From the NCBI GenBank assembly GCA_016869215.1, contig VGEP01000010.1, forward strand, positions 62,001 to 126,000: a stretch of 64,000 bases of DNA, given 5' to 3'. Positions 1 to 8,098 of the stretch are shown piece after piece. The DNA is from Alphaproteobacteria bacterium. Lineage in GTDB: Bacteria > Pseudomonadota > Alphaproteobacteria > Rhizobiales > Xanthobacteraceae. The notes beneath the pieces are model-generated. The model saw nothing but the letters and a program-made list of their open reading frames with translations. It was not told the origin of the DNA and searched no databases. Position 1 is the first letter of the stretch, and each line of letters opens with the position of its first letter. Position numbers and translations under genes: made by a program.

Positions 1-469
1 GATTGATGATCGCCCGCTCCATCGCCTGGAGATTCTGGTCCAGCTGGCGCGCCGAATTCTCGACCGCAGAGAAGGAGGCGTTGCCTTCCTGCTTGGTCTT
101 CAGCCGCTCCACGATCGCAGCCAGGCCGCGACGCCGCTCCGACATCGTGTTGGCGATCGTGCGCTGCTCTTCGACGGTTGCCGCACCGACGAAGCGCGCG
201 GCGGCGGCCGCGATCTCTCCGGTCATGCCCGACATCCGCAGCGCGTCCGCCATCATCGGCACATCCGAGCCGGCGACCTGCCGGAATTCGCGTTCGATGG
301 CCGAGAAGGACACGATCGCGACCCCGGCCGCGACAACGGTCATCAGCGCCACCGCGCCGAAGGCCGTTTGCAGCTTGCCCTTGACGCCGAAGCGAATGGC
401 GCCGTCCGTCTTCGCCTTCGCCGCAGGCTTGGCAGATTTCGCGTCGCGCTTATTCCGGAGCTTGAACAT
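1..469 (-). CDS. Methyl-accepting chemotaxis protein, N-terminal part (3' end beyond the window)
   Basis: This is the first 156 codons of a minus-strand gene that continues past position 1. A basic, Lys/Ala-rich N-terminus (about residues 1-30) is followed by one hydrophobic segment (about 35-55, AFGAVALMTVVAAGVAIVSF) and then an Ala/Glu-rich helical ligand-binding region with no HAMP or signalling domain yet in view. The layout is that of an inner-membrane chemoreceptor with a periplasmic helical sensor. The assignment rests on the layout and on the second chemoreceptor gene just upstream on the same strand. The ATG at 469 starts the frame. The ligand cannot be inferred. Confidence 0.7.
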   Translation of the reverse strand, partial: MFKLRNKRDAKSAKPAAKAKTDGAIRFGVKGKLQTAFGAVALMTVVAAGVAIVSFSAIEREFRQVAGSDVPMMADALRMSGMTGEIAAAAARFVGAATVEEQRTIANTMSERRRGLAAIVERLKTKQEGNASFSAVENSARQLDQNLQAMERAIIN

Positions 470-848
470 CGGTCCCCCAGAGTCCAGTGGTCGCCGCGGC
501 GGTGAAACCGCGTACGGGATGGCAGGTGAGTTTCGCAATTCCCGATCCGGCCTTGCCGCCGCCGGCAGTTGCGACTGCGCGTGCAAGGACGTCCCGCAAC
601 CTCGGGATGCCGCATGCGACCAACGCAGAAGCCAATGTCCGCGGCCTGCACTGCACGGCGTGTCCCCTCCATTCGTCAGCTTTGCCGGAGATTTGGCCGG
701 AAGCGGCCGCCTCGCGGGTGCCCGACACGGAACCAGGAAGTTTGAGGGACGCTAGAAATTTATGACTAATAAATGGTTAACGCCTTATTGATTAACGCCG
801 CCGGTTGCCCGGCGGCGTTTGTGCGATGGGTCGCTCGATCGTCCGCGT
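470..848. other. Intergenic region between two chemoreceptor genes
   Basis: No convincing gene is seen on either strand. It holds the terminator-like hairpin listed separately at 794-820 and an AT-richer patch around 755-795 that contains TTAAC motifs. It presumably carries the promoter of the chemoreceptor gene starting at 469. Confidence 0.5.
794..820 (-). terminator. Intrinsic terminator-like hairpin after the chemoreceptor gene
   Basis: Arms AACGCCGCCGG (794-804) and CCGGCGGCGTT (809-819) are perfectly complementary with a 4-nt loop. The hairpin lies about 30 nt downstream of the stop codon of the minus-strand chemoreceptor gene ending at 849. On that strand it is followed by an AT-rich stretch rather than a pure T-run, so termination is likely but not certain. 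Confidence 0.55.
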
Positions 849-2570
849 TCACGAGGCTATCGCGACGGGATCATGCCCGTTGGCGCCTTTGTGACGGGCG
901 GACGGGCTGCGGCGGCCGGCCGCAGTCCGCGACGCATCCTGGGAATGGCCGCCGTCGATCCGGAAAAATCTCACCCGCTCGTTCATGCCTTCCGACTGCT
1001 GTTCGAGGGACTTGGCGGCGGCGGCGTTCTGCTCCACCAGCGCCGAGTTCTGCTGGGTCACCTGATCCATCTGCGCCAGCGCCTTGTTGACCTGGTCGAT
1101 GCCGCCCGCCTGCTCCGCGCTGGCGTTGGCGATCTCGGAGACGATGCCGGCCACACGCTTGATCGATTCCACGATCTCTTTGAGCGAGTCTCCGGCCCGG
1201 TTCACGAGTTGCACGCCCGACTGGACCTGCGACGAGCTGTTGGTGATCAGGTTCTTGATGTCGTTGGCGGCCTGCGATGAGCGCTGTGCCAGCGAACGGA
1301 CTTCCGAGGCCACCACCGCGAACCCGCGGCCCGCTTCGCCCGCCCGCGCTGCTTCCACCGCGGCGTTCAGCGCGAGAAGGTTTGTCTGGCGTGCGATCTC
1401 GTCGATCACCCCGATGATGTCGGCGACCTGGCGTGACGACTCTTCGATCCGCGCCATCGCCTCGATCGCCTGCGTCACCACCTGCCCGCCCCGGCCCGCG
1501 ATTTCTCGCGTGTCGACGGCGAACTTGTCGGCCTGCTGGGCGTTCTCGGCGTTCTTCTTCACCGTCGCGGAGATTTCCTCCATCGACGCCGAGGTCTGCT
1601 CCAGGCTCGCGGCCTGTTCCTCGGTGCGCTGTGACAGGTCGGTCGTGCTGGTGGAGATTTCGCGCGCCGTGTTTGCGACCTCGCGGGTTGACGTCAGGAT
1701 CGAGCTGATGGTCTCCTGAAGTTGCGCGATCGTGGCGTTGAAGTCGTCCTTGATTTGCGCGTAGGCGTCGGTGAAGCCGCCGTCCAGCCGGTACACCAAG
1801 TCGCCGCTCGACAGCTTGCCGAGACCCTCGGCTAGGTTCTTGACGATCTGCGCCTGCTCTGCAGCGGTCTTGGCCTGGGCCAGCGCCTGCTCTTCGGCAG
1901 CCTGCGCCCATGCGCGGGCCTGCTCGCGCTCGGCCTTGGCCTGGGCCTCGGCGTTCGCGCGCCGCTCCTCGTCGGCCAGCCGCTTCTGTTCCTCGGCCTG
2001 CTTGCGGTGCTCCTCGGCCTCGCGGCGTTGCTCCGCGGCCTGCGCCTCGAGCCGCGTCTTTTCAACCGCCGCGTCACGGAACACCAGCACGGCCCGCGCC
2101 ATGTGCCCGATTTCATCGCCACGGACGACGCCCGGAACCTCCATGTCGTGCCTGCCCTCGGCCAGTTCGCCCATGGTCGAGACCAGGGCCGCAACCGGGC
2201 GCGTGATCGACAGCGCGATGATGACGGTCAGCACGCCGGTCACGGCGAGAAGTCCGAGGAACAGTCCGGCCAAGCCCAGGAAATCCGAGAAGGCCTCATT
2301 GAGGACCGCGCGGACGGCGGCCAGGAAGTCGGCCGCCAGCCGGTCTTCGACCGTTTTCAAGGTATCGATGTATCTCGTCGCCGCTGCGAACCACTGCGGC
2401 CCGGCTATGCCTCCCAACTCCTTGGTGAACGGTGCGTTTGCACCGACCGTGCGCATGCGCTGGAACTCGTCGACGGCCGTGCGGCGTACTTGGCAAGACA
2501 ACGTGCGCCGATCGGGCGCTGCAAAAATTGGGTCGGGACTGTGACGAACGGGGCGCGCGTAGCGACGCAA
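849..2570 (-). CDS. Methyl-accepting chemotaxis protein with truncated sensor domain
   Basis: The C-terminal two thirds is a standard cytoplasmic chemoreceptor. There is one membrane segment (about residues 96-122), a HAMP domain (about 122-175), a long Glu/Gln/Ala-rich coiled coil, a second HAMP-like segment (about 245-290) and the conserved signalling hairpin ([20 protein letters not shown]). Only the last 50 or so residues of a periplasmic helical sensor remain, and there is no first membrane segment, so the usual two-membrane-span topology is broken. The only early start is a TTG at 2570 without a ribosome site; the first ATG is at 2456. It may be a degraded gene or an N-terminally shortened receptor. 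A CtrA-type box lies upstream. Confidence 0.75.
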   Translation of the reverse strand: MRRYARPVRHSPDPIFAAPDRRTLSCQVRRTAVDEFQRMRTVGANAPFTKELGGIAGPQWFAAATRYIDTLKTVEDRLAADFLAAVRAVLNEAFSDFLGLAGLFLGLLAVTGVLTVIIALSITRPVAALVSTMGELAEGRHDMEVPGVVRGDEIGHMARAVLVFRDAAVEKTRLEAQAAEQRREAEEHRKQAEEQKRLADEERRANAEAQAKAEREQARAWAQAAEEQALAQAKTAAEQAQIVKNLAEGLGKLSSGDLVYRLDGGFTDAYAQIKDDFNATIAQLQETISSILTSTREVANTAREISTSTTDLSQRTEEQAASLEQTSASMEEISATVKKNAENAQQADKFAVDTREIAGRGGQVVTQAIEAMARIEESSRQVADIIGVIDEIARQTNLLALNAAVEAARAGEAGRGFAVVASEVRSLAQRSSQAANDIKNLITNSSSQVQSGVQLVNRAGDSLKEIVESIKRVAGIVSEIANASAEQAGGIDQVNKALAQMDQVTQQNSALVEQNAAAAKSLEQQSEGMNERVRFFRIDGGHSQDASRTAAGRRSPSARHKGANGHDPVAIAS

Positions 2571-2792
2571 GCCGGAGGGACGTTCGGCGGCAAAAGCTGC
2601 GGCCCGGCAGTCCTAAAATTTCACGGCCATAACTAGGAATTGATGGTTAATGACCCGTTAATATCTTGGGAAATCTGAATAATCTGAAGTATTAACATGG
2701 ATCAGAATGGCGAGCCCCAAACAACAACCAAAGTATATCAAGGATTGAATTCACGTCATTCCACAACCGGATGTCGGAGAATGATCCGGCGC
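2571..2792. other. AT-rich intergenic region upstream of the chemoreceptor gene
   Basis: The base composition is clearly more AT-rich than its neighbours between about 2620 and 2760. It contains the TTAA-N7-TTAA box listed at 2647-2661 and no coding sequence that can be supported. The missing N-terminal half of the chemoreceptor sensor was not seen here in any frame. Confidence 0.45.
2647..2661. promoter_or_regulatory. Candidate CtrA-binding box (TTAA-N7-TTAA)
   Basis: TTAA at 2647-2650 and TTAA at 2658-2661 are separated by exactly 7 nt, which is the full consensus of the alphaproteobacterial regulator CtrA. It lies 77-91 nt upstream of the longest possible start of the chemoreceptor gene. 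CtrA commonly controls motility and chemotaxis genes in this class. Binding here is inferred from sequence only. Confidence 0.45.
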
Positions 2793-2866
2793 TGGAGCGG
2801 GCGAAGGGAATCGAACCCTCGTATGCAGCTTGGGAAGCTGCCGTTCTACCATTGAACTACGCCCGC
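2793..2866 (-). tRNA. tRNA-Gly (anticodon CCC)
   Basis: The minus strand folds into a full cloverleaf. The acceptor arms are GCGGGCG and CGCCCGC. The D-arm contains GTTC...GAAC. The anticodon stem is GCAGC/GCTGC around the loop TTCCCAA, giving anticodon CCC. The T-arm AGGGTTCGATTCCCT is intact, and the discriminator T is followed by an encoded CCA. It reads GGG glycine codons. Confidence 0.95.
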
Positions 2867-3113
2867 ATTGCTGGGCTTTCTAGCACAGCCCGGAAATTTT
2901 GGCTCCCCTTTTGCTCAGATTCAACAGCCGGACGACTTTGGGCGAGCGACCAGTCAATCCGCCAAACCGTGTTCGTCAGGTACGATGCGGGTTGAGGGAG
3001 GACAAAAATGAACGAAGAAAGACGACGAGCTCTCAATTCAGTCTGCGACCGGTTTGACTTATTGGTCGTCGAACTCAATGAGATTGTTGCAGCAGAGAAC
3101 CGGCTTCAGCCGC

Positions 3114-4202
3114 CTAAGCCTTGAAGTGCTTCGAGAGCTTGAGGCCTTGCGCCTGATAGTTCGAGCCGATGCCCATGCCGTAGAGCGTTCGCGGACGCTC
3201 GGCCATGCGCTCGTACACCAGCCGCCCGACGATCTGGCCGTGCTCCAGAATGAACGGCACTTCGCGCGAGCGCACCTCCAGCACCGCGCGCGCACCGCGC
3301 CCGCCTGCGCCCTCGTAGCCGAAGCCGGGATCGAAGAAGCCCGCGTAGTGCACGCGGAATTCGCCGACCAGCGGATCGAACGGCACCATCTCGGCGGCGT
3401 AGTCGGGCGGCACCTGCACCGCCTCCTTCGAAGCCAGGATGTAGAATTCGTCCGGGTCGAGGATCAGGCTCTTGTCGGCGCGCGCCGGGATCGGCTCCCA
3501 GTAATCCACGACCGCGTGCCCGTCGCGCTTCTCCACGTCGATCAGGCCGGTGTGGCGCTTGGCGCGATAGCCGACGATGTTGTCAGGGCCGAGACCTGCG
3601 AGATCGACGCCGACTGCGATCCCCTCGCCGACGTCGGCCTCGGCGTCGTCGGTCAGCCGCTCGCGCGCGTGCAGGTCGCGCAGCGCCACGGCGTCGAGCA
3701 GCGCCTGGCCGCGGCGGAAGCGGATCTGCGACAGCCGCGTGCCTTCGCGCACCAGCACGGGAAACGTCTTCGGAGAGATTTCCGCATACAGCGGCCCGCG
3801 ATAGCCCGGCCGGATGCGGTCGAAGCCGCGCGTCTCGTCGGCGATCACACGGGTGAACACGTCGATGCGGCCGGTCGAGCTTTTCGGATTCGCGGCGGCG
3901 GAGACATCGTCCGGCAGTGCGAGATTCTCCTGCAACGGCACGATATATACGCAGCCGGTTTCCAGCACCGCGCCGCCCGCGAGCGGAAATGCGTGCAGCT
4001 TCAATTCTTCGATGCGCTTGGCGACGGTGGTGCGCGGCCCCGGCAGGAAGCTGGCCCGCACCCGGAACGCGGTGTTGCCGAGCCGCAGGTCGAGACTCGC
4101 AGGCTGGATCTGGTCGGGCGCGAACGGCGCGACGGGCCGAATCCCGCCGGCCTCCGCCAGCTCGGCGATCTGGAAGTCCGGAAGAATGCCTTTGGCGGCC
4201 AT
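3114..4202 (-). CDS. dcd: dCTP deaminase, long two-domain form
   Basis: Predicted to deaminate dCTP to dUTP, supplying dUMP for thymidylate synthesis. At 362 residues it is about twice the length of the classical enzyme. The N-terminal half holds the active-site-like segment (SSTGRIDVF, then RPGYRGPLYAEISP). The C-terminal half repeats the trimeric dUTPase/Dcd fold (FFDPGFGYEG...EHGQIVGRLVYER). This long form is common in alphaproteobacteria. The start ATG at 4202 is preceded by AAGGGCG. It is divergent from the metZ leader, with about 100 nt between them. Confidence 0.9.
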   Translation of the reverse strand: MAAKGILPDFQIAELAEAGGIRPVAPFAPDQIQPASLDLRLGNTAFRVRASFLPGPRTTVAKRIEELKLHAFPLAGGAVLETGCVYIVPLQENLALPDDVSAAANPKSSTGRIDVFTRVIADETRGFDRIRPGYRGPLYAEISPKTFPVLVREGTRLSQIRFRRGQALLDAVALRDLHARERLTDDAEADVGEGIAVGVDLAGLGPDNIVGYRAKRHTGLIDVEKRDGHAVVDYWEPIPARADKSLILDPDEFYILASKEAVQVPPDYAAEMVPFDPLVGEFRVHYAGFFDPGFGYEGAGGRGARAVLEVRSREVPFILEHGQIVGRLVYERMAERPRTLYGMGIGSNYQAQGLKLSKHFKA

Positions 4203-4301
4203 CGGCGGGCGCCCTTGCAGCAGCGCGGGTCGGGTTTCGCGATTGATCTAGCCCGCCATGCGGCTTGACGGAACGCCGCCGCGACCGTAACAATCCATTT
4301 A

Positions 4302-4358
4302 TCCCGTGGTCATTTGAGCCGGCCGGCTTGCAGCCACGTAAAACAAATCGCTAAAAGG
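4302..4358 (+). ncRNA. SAM-II riboswitch in the metZ leader
   Basis: The sequence matches the SAM-II aptamer. P1 is CGTGG (4305-4309) with CCACG (4334-4338). The conserved segment GGCTTGCAGCC precedes the closing strand. A pseudoknot forms between ATTTG (4312-4316) and CAAAT (4344-4348). The conserved 3' end CGCTAAAAGG closes the aptamer. SAM-II elements typically sit before metA, metX or metZ in alphaproteobacteria, which fits the gene downstream. Binding of S-adenosylmethionine is expected to shut off metZ. Confidence 0.92.
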
Positions 4359-4373
4359 CCGGGGACGCGTGTG

Positions 4374-4406
4374 CCCGGCCCGGAATTTCCGGCCGGGTTT
4401 TTGTTT
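4374..4406 (+). terminator. Riboswitch-controlled intrinsic terminator (attenuator)
   Basis: CCCGGCC (4374-4380) pairs with GGCCGGG (4391-4397), followed by TTTTTGTTT. The upstream copy GGCCGGG (4357-4363) can instead pair with the same CCCGGCC, forming an antiterminator. The first two G residues of that upstream copy are the last two of the SAM-II aptamer, so ligand binding should free the terminator. The metZ ribosome site (AAAGGAGG, 4411-4418) lies just beyond. Confidence 0.8.
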
Positions 4407-4424
4407 GGCCAAAGGAGGCCCCGC

Positions 4425-5615
4425 ATGTCCGCGTCGACGACGCCGAAGTACCGCCCCGAAACCCGCTTGGTGCAGTCGGGCATCCTCCGCTCGCAGTTCG
4501 GCGAGACCTCAGAGGCGCTGTTCCTGACCCAAGGCTATGTCTACGACAACTCGGCGCAGGCCGAGGCGCGCTTCAAGGGCGAGGACCCCGGCTACCAGTA
4601 CTCGCGCTTCGCCAACCCGACCGTGCACATGTTCGAGCGGCGGATCGCCGAGTTCGAAGGCGCGGAGGCGGCGCGGGCGCTGTCCACCGGCATGGCCGCG
4701 GTGACGCTGGCGATGATGGGCCAGGTCCGCGCCGGCGATCATATCGTCGCCTCGAAGGCGATCTTCGGCTCCTGCCTCTATGTGATGGAGGAGTACCTGC
4801 CGCGCTTCGGCGTTTCGTCCACCATCGTCGACGGCAACAACCTCGACGCATGGCGCGCGGCGATGCGTCCCAACACCAAGACCTGCTTCCTGGAGACCCC
4901 GACCAATCCGAACCTGGAGGTGCTCGACATCGCCGAGATCGCCAAGATCGCGCATGCCGCGGGCGCCACGCTCGTGGTCGACAACGTGTTCTCGACGCCG
5001 CTGTGGCAGAGCCCGCTCGAACTCGGCGCCGACTGCGTGGTCTATTCCACGACCAAGCACATCGACGGCCAGGGCCGCTGCCTCGGCGGCGTGGTGCTCG
5101 GCTCGCAGAAGTTCATCATGGACAACTGCCACCAGTTCATCCGCCAGACCGGCCCGTCGATGTCGCCGTTCAACGCCTGGGTGATGCTAAAAGGCCTGGA
5201 GACTCTGCCGGTGCGCGTGCGCCAGCAGAGCGACAGCGCCGGCAAGGTCGCGGAAGCGCTCGCCCATCATCCCAAAGTGTCGCGGCTGATCTATCCCGGA
5301 AGGCCGGACCATCCGCAGGCGCATATTGTGAAGAAGCAGATGCGCGGCGGCTCGACGCTGGTGGCGTTCGAGGTCAAGGGCGGCAAGAAATCGGCCTTCG
5401 CGTTCCAGGACGCGCTGAAGCTTATTCGCATCTCCAACAACCTCGGCGACGCCAAGAGCCTGATCACCCATCCGGCGACCACGACGCACCAGCGCATCAC
5501 CCAGCAGCAGCGCGACGAACTGGGCATCAGCGACGGCATGGTGCGGCTGTCGTGCGGCCTGGAGCACGCCGACGACATCATCGACGATCTGACGCAGGCG
5601 TTGGCGAAGGCGTAA
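4425..5615 (+). CDS. metZ: O-succinylhomoserine sulfhydrylase
   Basis: A PLP-dependent Cys/Met-metabolism enzyme that makes homocysteine from O-succinylhomoserine and sulfide. The 396 residues match the family. The PLP lysine is seen in YSTTKHIDGQGR (about K211), and the family's C-terminal SLITHPATTTHQ segment is present. The start at ATG 4425 is chosen because of the strong AAAGGAGG ribosome site. A longer upstream reading frame would run through the riboswitch and terminator. Regulation by the SAM-II leader supports the methionine role. Confidence 0.93.
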   Translation: MSASTTPKYRPETRLVQSGILRSQFGETSEALFLTQGYVYDNSAQAEARFKGEDPGYQYSRFANPTVHMFERRIAEFEGAEAARALSTGMAAVTLAMMGQVRAGDHIVASKAIFGSCLYVMEEYLPRFGVSSTIVDGNNLDAWRAAMRPNTKTCFLETPTNPNLEVLDIAEIAKIAHAAGATLVVDNVFSTPLWQSPLELGADCVVYSTTKHIDGQGRCLGGVVLGSQKFIMDNCHQFIRQTGPSMSPFNAWVMLKGLETLPVRVRQQSDSAGKVAEALAHHPKVSRLIYPGRPDHPQAHIVKKQMRGGSTLVAFEVKGGKKSAFAFQDALKLIRISNNLGDAKSLITHPATTTHQRITQQQRDELGISDGMVRLSCGLEHADDIIDDLTQALAKA

Positions 5616-5622
5616 AGCGCGG

Positions 5623-6414
5623 CTACCGCCGAGTGCGGACCGTGGCGGTCAGGGTCTGCCGCGTCGCCGCCTCGGCGACCGCTTCCGCGAGCAGCTTGCC
5701 GATGCAGCCGTAGCTCCAGTCGTTCATGTGCAATTCGTCGGGCGACAGGAACGTGCTGAACGGAATATCTTCGGTCAGCCGCCAGTAGCGCATCACGGCA
5801 AAGCGCTGGAACAGTCCGGCGCGCGCCTGCCGCGCGGTGGCGTCGATCATGTCCACCATCCGGTTGGCGTCCTGCTTGTCGATCACCTTCGGCGCGTATT
5901 GCGGATTCATCAGGATCGGATCGACGCCCGCGGAGCGGATGCGGTTAAGCCCGTCGATCAGCATTTCGATCGAAGGCCCGACCGGCTGGCCGCGCAGGAC
6001 CGAGTTGCTGCCGACCTGCCAGACCACCAGATCGGGCTTCTCGGAGAACACCTCGCTGTCGAAGCGCGCCAGCATGTCGCGCATGGTCTCGCCGCCGATA
6101 CCGCGATTGACCACCCGCACCTGGGCGCGCGGGTAGATCGCCTTGAACTCGGCTTCGAGCCGCGACGGATAAGACCGCGCGGGCGAACTGGCGCCGGCCC
6201 CTTCGGTCGACGAGGAACCGATCGCGACGATGGTGATCGCCAGTCCCGCGGCGAGCCGCTGGCTGGTGCGCTTCAGCGGCTGCTCGAGCCGGGTCAGTTC
6301 GGCCGGAGCGACGCACGGGTGGTTTTGCGCCGCACCCTGGGCCGCCGCAGGCAGCACGGCCGCCATCAGCGCCAGCGAGGCCAACGATCCAACGAACCTG
6401 GGAAGTGCCGTCAT
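5623..6414 (-). CDS. SGNH/GDSL-family hydrolase, probably secreted
   Basis: It has a 263-residue reading frame with an N-terminal signal peptide (about 1-25, ending PAAAQG). SGNH blocks are recognisable: nucleophile block IGSSSTEG (about 66-73), NRGIGGET (block II), VGSNS (block III, Asn) and DELHMND near the C-terminus (catalytic Asp/His). This suggests a periplasmic esterase, lipase or acyl-hydrolase. The substrate is unknown. It converges on metZ with only 7 nt between the stop codons. Confidence 0.75.
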   Translation of the reverse strand: MTALPRFVGSLASLALMAAVLPAAAQGAAQNHPCVAPAELTRLEQPLKRTSQRLAAGLAITIVAIGSSSTEGAGASSPARSYPSRLEAEFKAIYPRAQVRVVNRGIGGETMRDMLARFDSEVFSEKPDLVVWQVGSNSVLRGQPVGPSIEMLIDGLNRIRSAGVDPILMNPQYAPKVIDKQDANRMVDMIDATARQARAGLFQRFAVMRYWRLTEDIPFSTFLSPDELHMNDWSYGCIGKLLAEAVAEAATRQTLTATVRTRR

Positions 6415-6792
6415 CGACCAGCCGCCAAAAGGTGCCTTGCTGCGGGATCCGTATTCCCCGACAGTGCAGCGTTCCTATCGAAGATTCCTAAACGTCCCCG
6501 TAAGCGATCCCCGGGCATTTTCTTAACCGCTTGCGCCGGACCGGTCTTGATCGGGCGCAAAACGTCCTGCCCTATTAAGATGAATAAATATCATTTTGCC
6601 CGGCCGTCCGTCGAGCGGCAAAAAACGTGGTCGGCCATGCAGTTATGGAATTGGACCGCGTAAACGTGCCGGCCGCACTGCATTGCAGCCATGTTTCCCG
6701 GGGGAAATCGCCGCCCGATTGAATTGCCTCTCGGAGGCGGGCTATTGATCGCGCCCGTCGGACGAGAACGGAATCGAACGGCCCAGCGCCCC
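6415..6792. other. Intergenic region upstream of apaG and the SGNH hydrolase gene
   Basis: It holds the divergent promoters of the SGNH hydrolase (minus) and apaG (plus). An AT-rich stretch near 6575-6600 and a CCTCTCGGAGG palindrome near 6725 are the only visible signals. No small gene can be supported. Confidence 0.4.
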
Positions 6793-7185
6793 ATGTACAG
6801 CACCGTCACCCGCAACATCGAGGTCAAGGTCACGCCGCGCTTCATGAACGAGCGCTCGTCGCCGGAGAACGGCTATTATTTTTGGGCCTACACGATCGAG
6901 ATCACCAACCGCAGCCCGGATACGGTTCAACTGAAAACGCGGCACTGGAAGATCACCGACGCCAACGGCCGCATGCAGGAGGTCCGGGGCGAAGGCGTGG
7001 TCGGCGAGACGCCGGTGCTCGAACCGGGCAAGTCGTTCGAGTACACCAGCGGCGTGCCGCTGCCGACGTCCTCGGGCTTCATGGCCGGCACCTACGGCAT
7101 GGTGTCGGCCGCCGGCGAAGGCTTCGACATCGAGATTCCGGCTTTCTCGCTCGACAGTTCGAACGCCAAGCGCACGATCAACTAG
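6793..7185 (+). CDS. apaG: ApaG-domain protein
   Basis: A 130-residue protein with the whole ApaG beta-sandwich domain: YYFWAYTIEITNRS, TRHWKITDANGRMQEVRGEGVVGE, and PGKSFEYTSGVPLPTSSGFMAGTYGM near the end. ApaG is linked to Co2+/Mg2+ homeostasis and diadenosine tetraphosphate levels in enterobacteria, but its exact function is unsettled. The start at ATG 6793 gives the canonical MYSTVTRNIEVKV N-terminus. The stop codon TAG (7183-7185) lies inside the left arm of the palindrome at 7182-7256. Confidence 0.92.
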   Translation: MYSTVTRNIEVKVTPRFMNERSSPENGYYFWAYTIEITNRSPDTVQLKTRHWKITDANGRMQEVRGEGVVGETPVLEPGKSFEYTSGVPLPTSSGFMAGTYGMVSAAGEGFDIEIPAFSLDSSNAKRTIN

Positions 7186-7256
7186 TGGTCCAATTCTAAC
7201 ATTCGCATCCCGTTTCGGCAGGCGCGTTTGCGAATGTTAGAATTAAAGGACCCTAG
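7182..7256. repeat. Palindromic repeat 1 after apaG
   Basis: AATTCTAACATTCGC (7192-7206) and its exact complement GCGAATGTTAGAATT (7230-7244) are flanked by CTAGTGGTCC and GGACCCTAG, so the symmetry extends across 75 bp with a 23-nt loop. It lies between convergent genes and may also act as a bidirectional terminator. It shares the outer CTAGTGG and inner CATTCGC with the next palindrome. Confidence 0.7.
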
Positions 7257-7269
7257 CAAGTATATGGTG

Positions 7270-7348
7270 CTAGTGGAGCTTTGGATTTGACATTCGCTTC
7301 GCGAGTTCGCGGCCTAGCGGGTAGCGAATGTCAAATCCGCTCCACTAG
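7270..7348. repeat. Palindromic repeat 2 after apaG
   Basis: CTAGTGGAGC followed by TTGGATTTGACATTCGCT on the left is mirrored by AGCGAATGTCAAATCC and GCTCCACTAG on the right. The symmetry is near-perfect, with 2 extra bases on the left. It stands 13 bp from repeat 1 and is related to it, suggesting two members of a dispersed palindrome family. Confidence 0.7.
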
Positions 7349-7369
7349 CGCGGCGCGCAAAGCTCGCCC

Positions 7370-8098
7370 TTAAACACCCGGCAGGCACCCGCGCAGGCGG
7401 TTGAGCGCGGCGCGCGGCAGGAGCGCGAGCGCAGTTCCGGACACCGCGAAGTCCTGCAACGCGATCATGCGCGCTTCGGGCAGCGCGATGCAGCCCGCGG
7501 TGCCGACGTTCGGCGCTTTCCAGACGTGGATGAAGATGCAGGAGCCGGCGCGCGAGCGCGCGTCGGTCGGATAGTTCACCACCAGCCCGCGGCGGTACAT
7601 CGGCAGAATCTTGCTCATGTTCTCGGCGTCGACCTTGGGTCCGACCAGGCGGCGCGATGTGATGGTGTTGTAGGCCGGCGACGAGAGGTCATGCACGCAG
7701 ATCGTGTCGCTCGTCACCGGGATATGTCCCGGCCGCGACGACGGCACGGTGCCGAAACTGTGCCCGATGGCATAGACGCCGGCCGGCGCGCGCTTGTCGC
7801 CCTCGACCTTGATCGGCTCGCCGGGGCGCGAAAAGTTGCGATAGAACTGCGACCAGCCCATGCCGGCACGGCCGATCAGCGCCGGCTCTGCCGCGCCGAG
7901 CGCGCGCCACGGCGATCGCGGACCGGCCCGCTCGAACAACTGCATGCGGGCCGCGACCGAATTCATCCCGTCGGCGGTGACCATGACCAGCCGCCGCACG
8001 CCGTCGAGCGGCGCGGGACAGCCGCCTTGCGCCAGCGCCTGTGGCGCGGCCATCGCGGCGAGCGCAAACGCCGCGGCGATGCGCGTCGCGCGCCTCAT
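7370..8098 (-). CDS. L,D-transpeptidase (YkuD-like) family protein
   Basis: A 242-residue protein with a signal peptide (about 1-22, ending ALAQG). The catalytic motif is seen as FIHVWKAPNVGTAGCIALPE: a His upstream and Cys in TAGCIAL, as in murein L,D-transpeptidases. It probably acts on peptidoglycan cross-links or related amide bonds in the periplasm. The ATG at 8098 overlaps the hslO stop as ATGA, indicating translational coupling, although the two products act in different compartments. Confidence 0.75.
   Translation of the reverse strand: MRRATRIAAAFALAAMAAPQALAQGGCPAPLDGVRRLVMVTADGMNSVAARMQLFERAGPRSPWRALGAAEPALIGRAGMGWSQFYRNFSRPGEPIKVEGDKRAPAGVYAIGHSFGTVPSSRPGHIPVTSDTICVHDLSSPAYNTITSRRLVGPKVDAENMSKILPMYRRGLVVNYPTDARSRAGSCIFIHVWKAPNVGTAGCIALPEARMIALQDFAVSGTALALLPRAALNRLRGCLPGV

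Noticed and set aside
2771..2995. A plus-strand reading frame of 74 codons
   Set aside because: It is the antisense of tRNA-Gly(CCC); the peptide pattern ERAKGIEPSYAAWEAAVL is a well-known false annotation.
4314..4424. Earlier start for metZ
   Set aside because: The extension would lie inside the SAM-II riboswitch and terminator; a strong ribosome site precedes ATG 4425.
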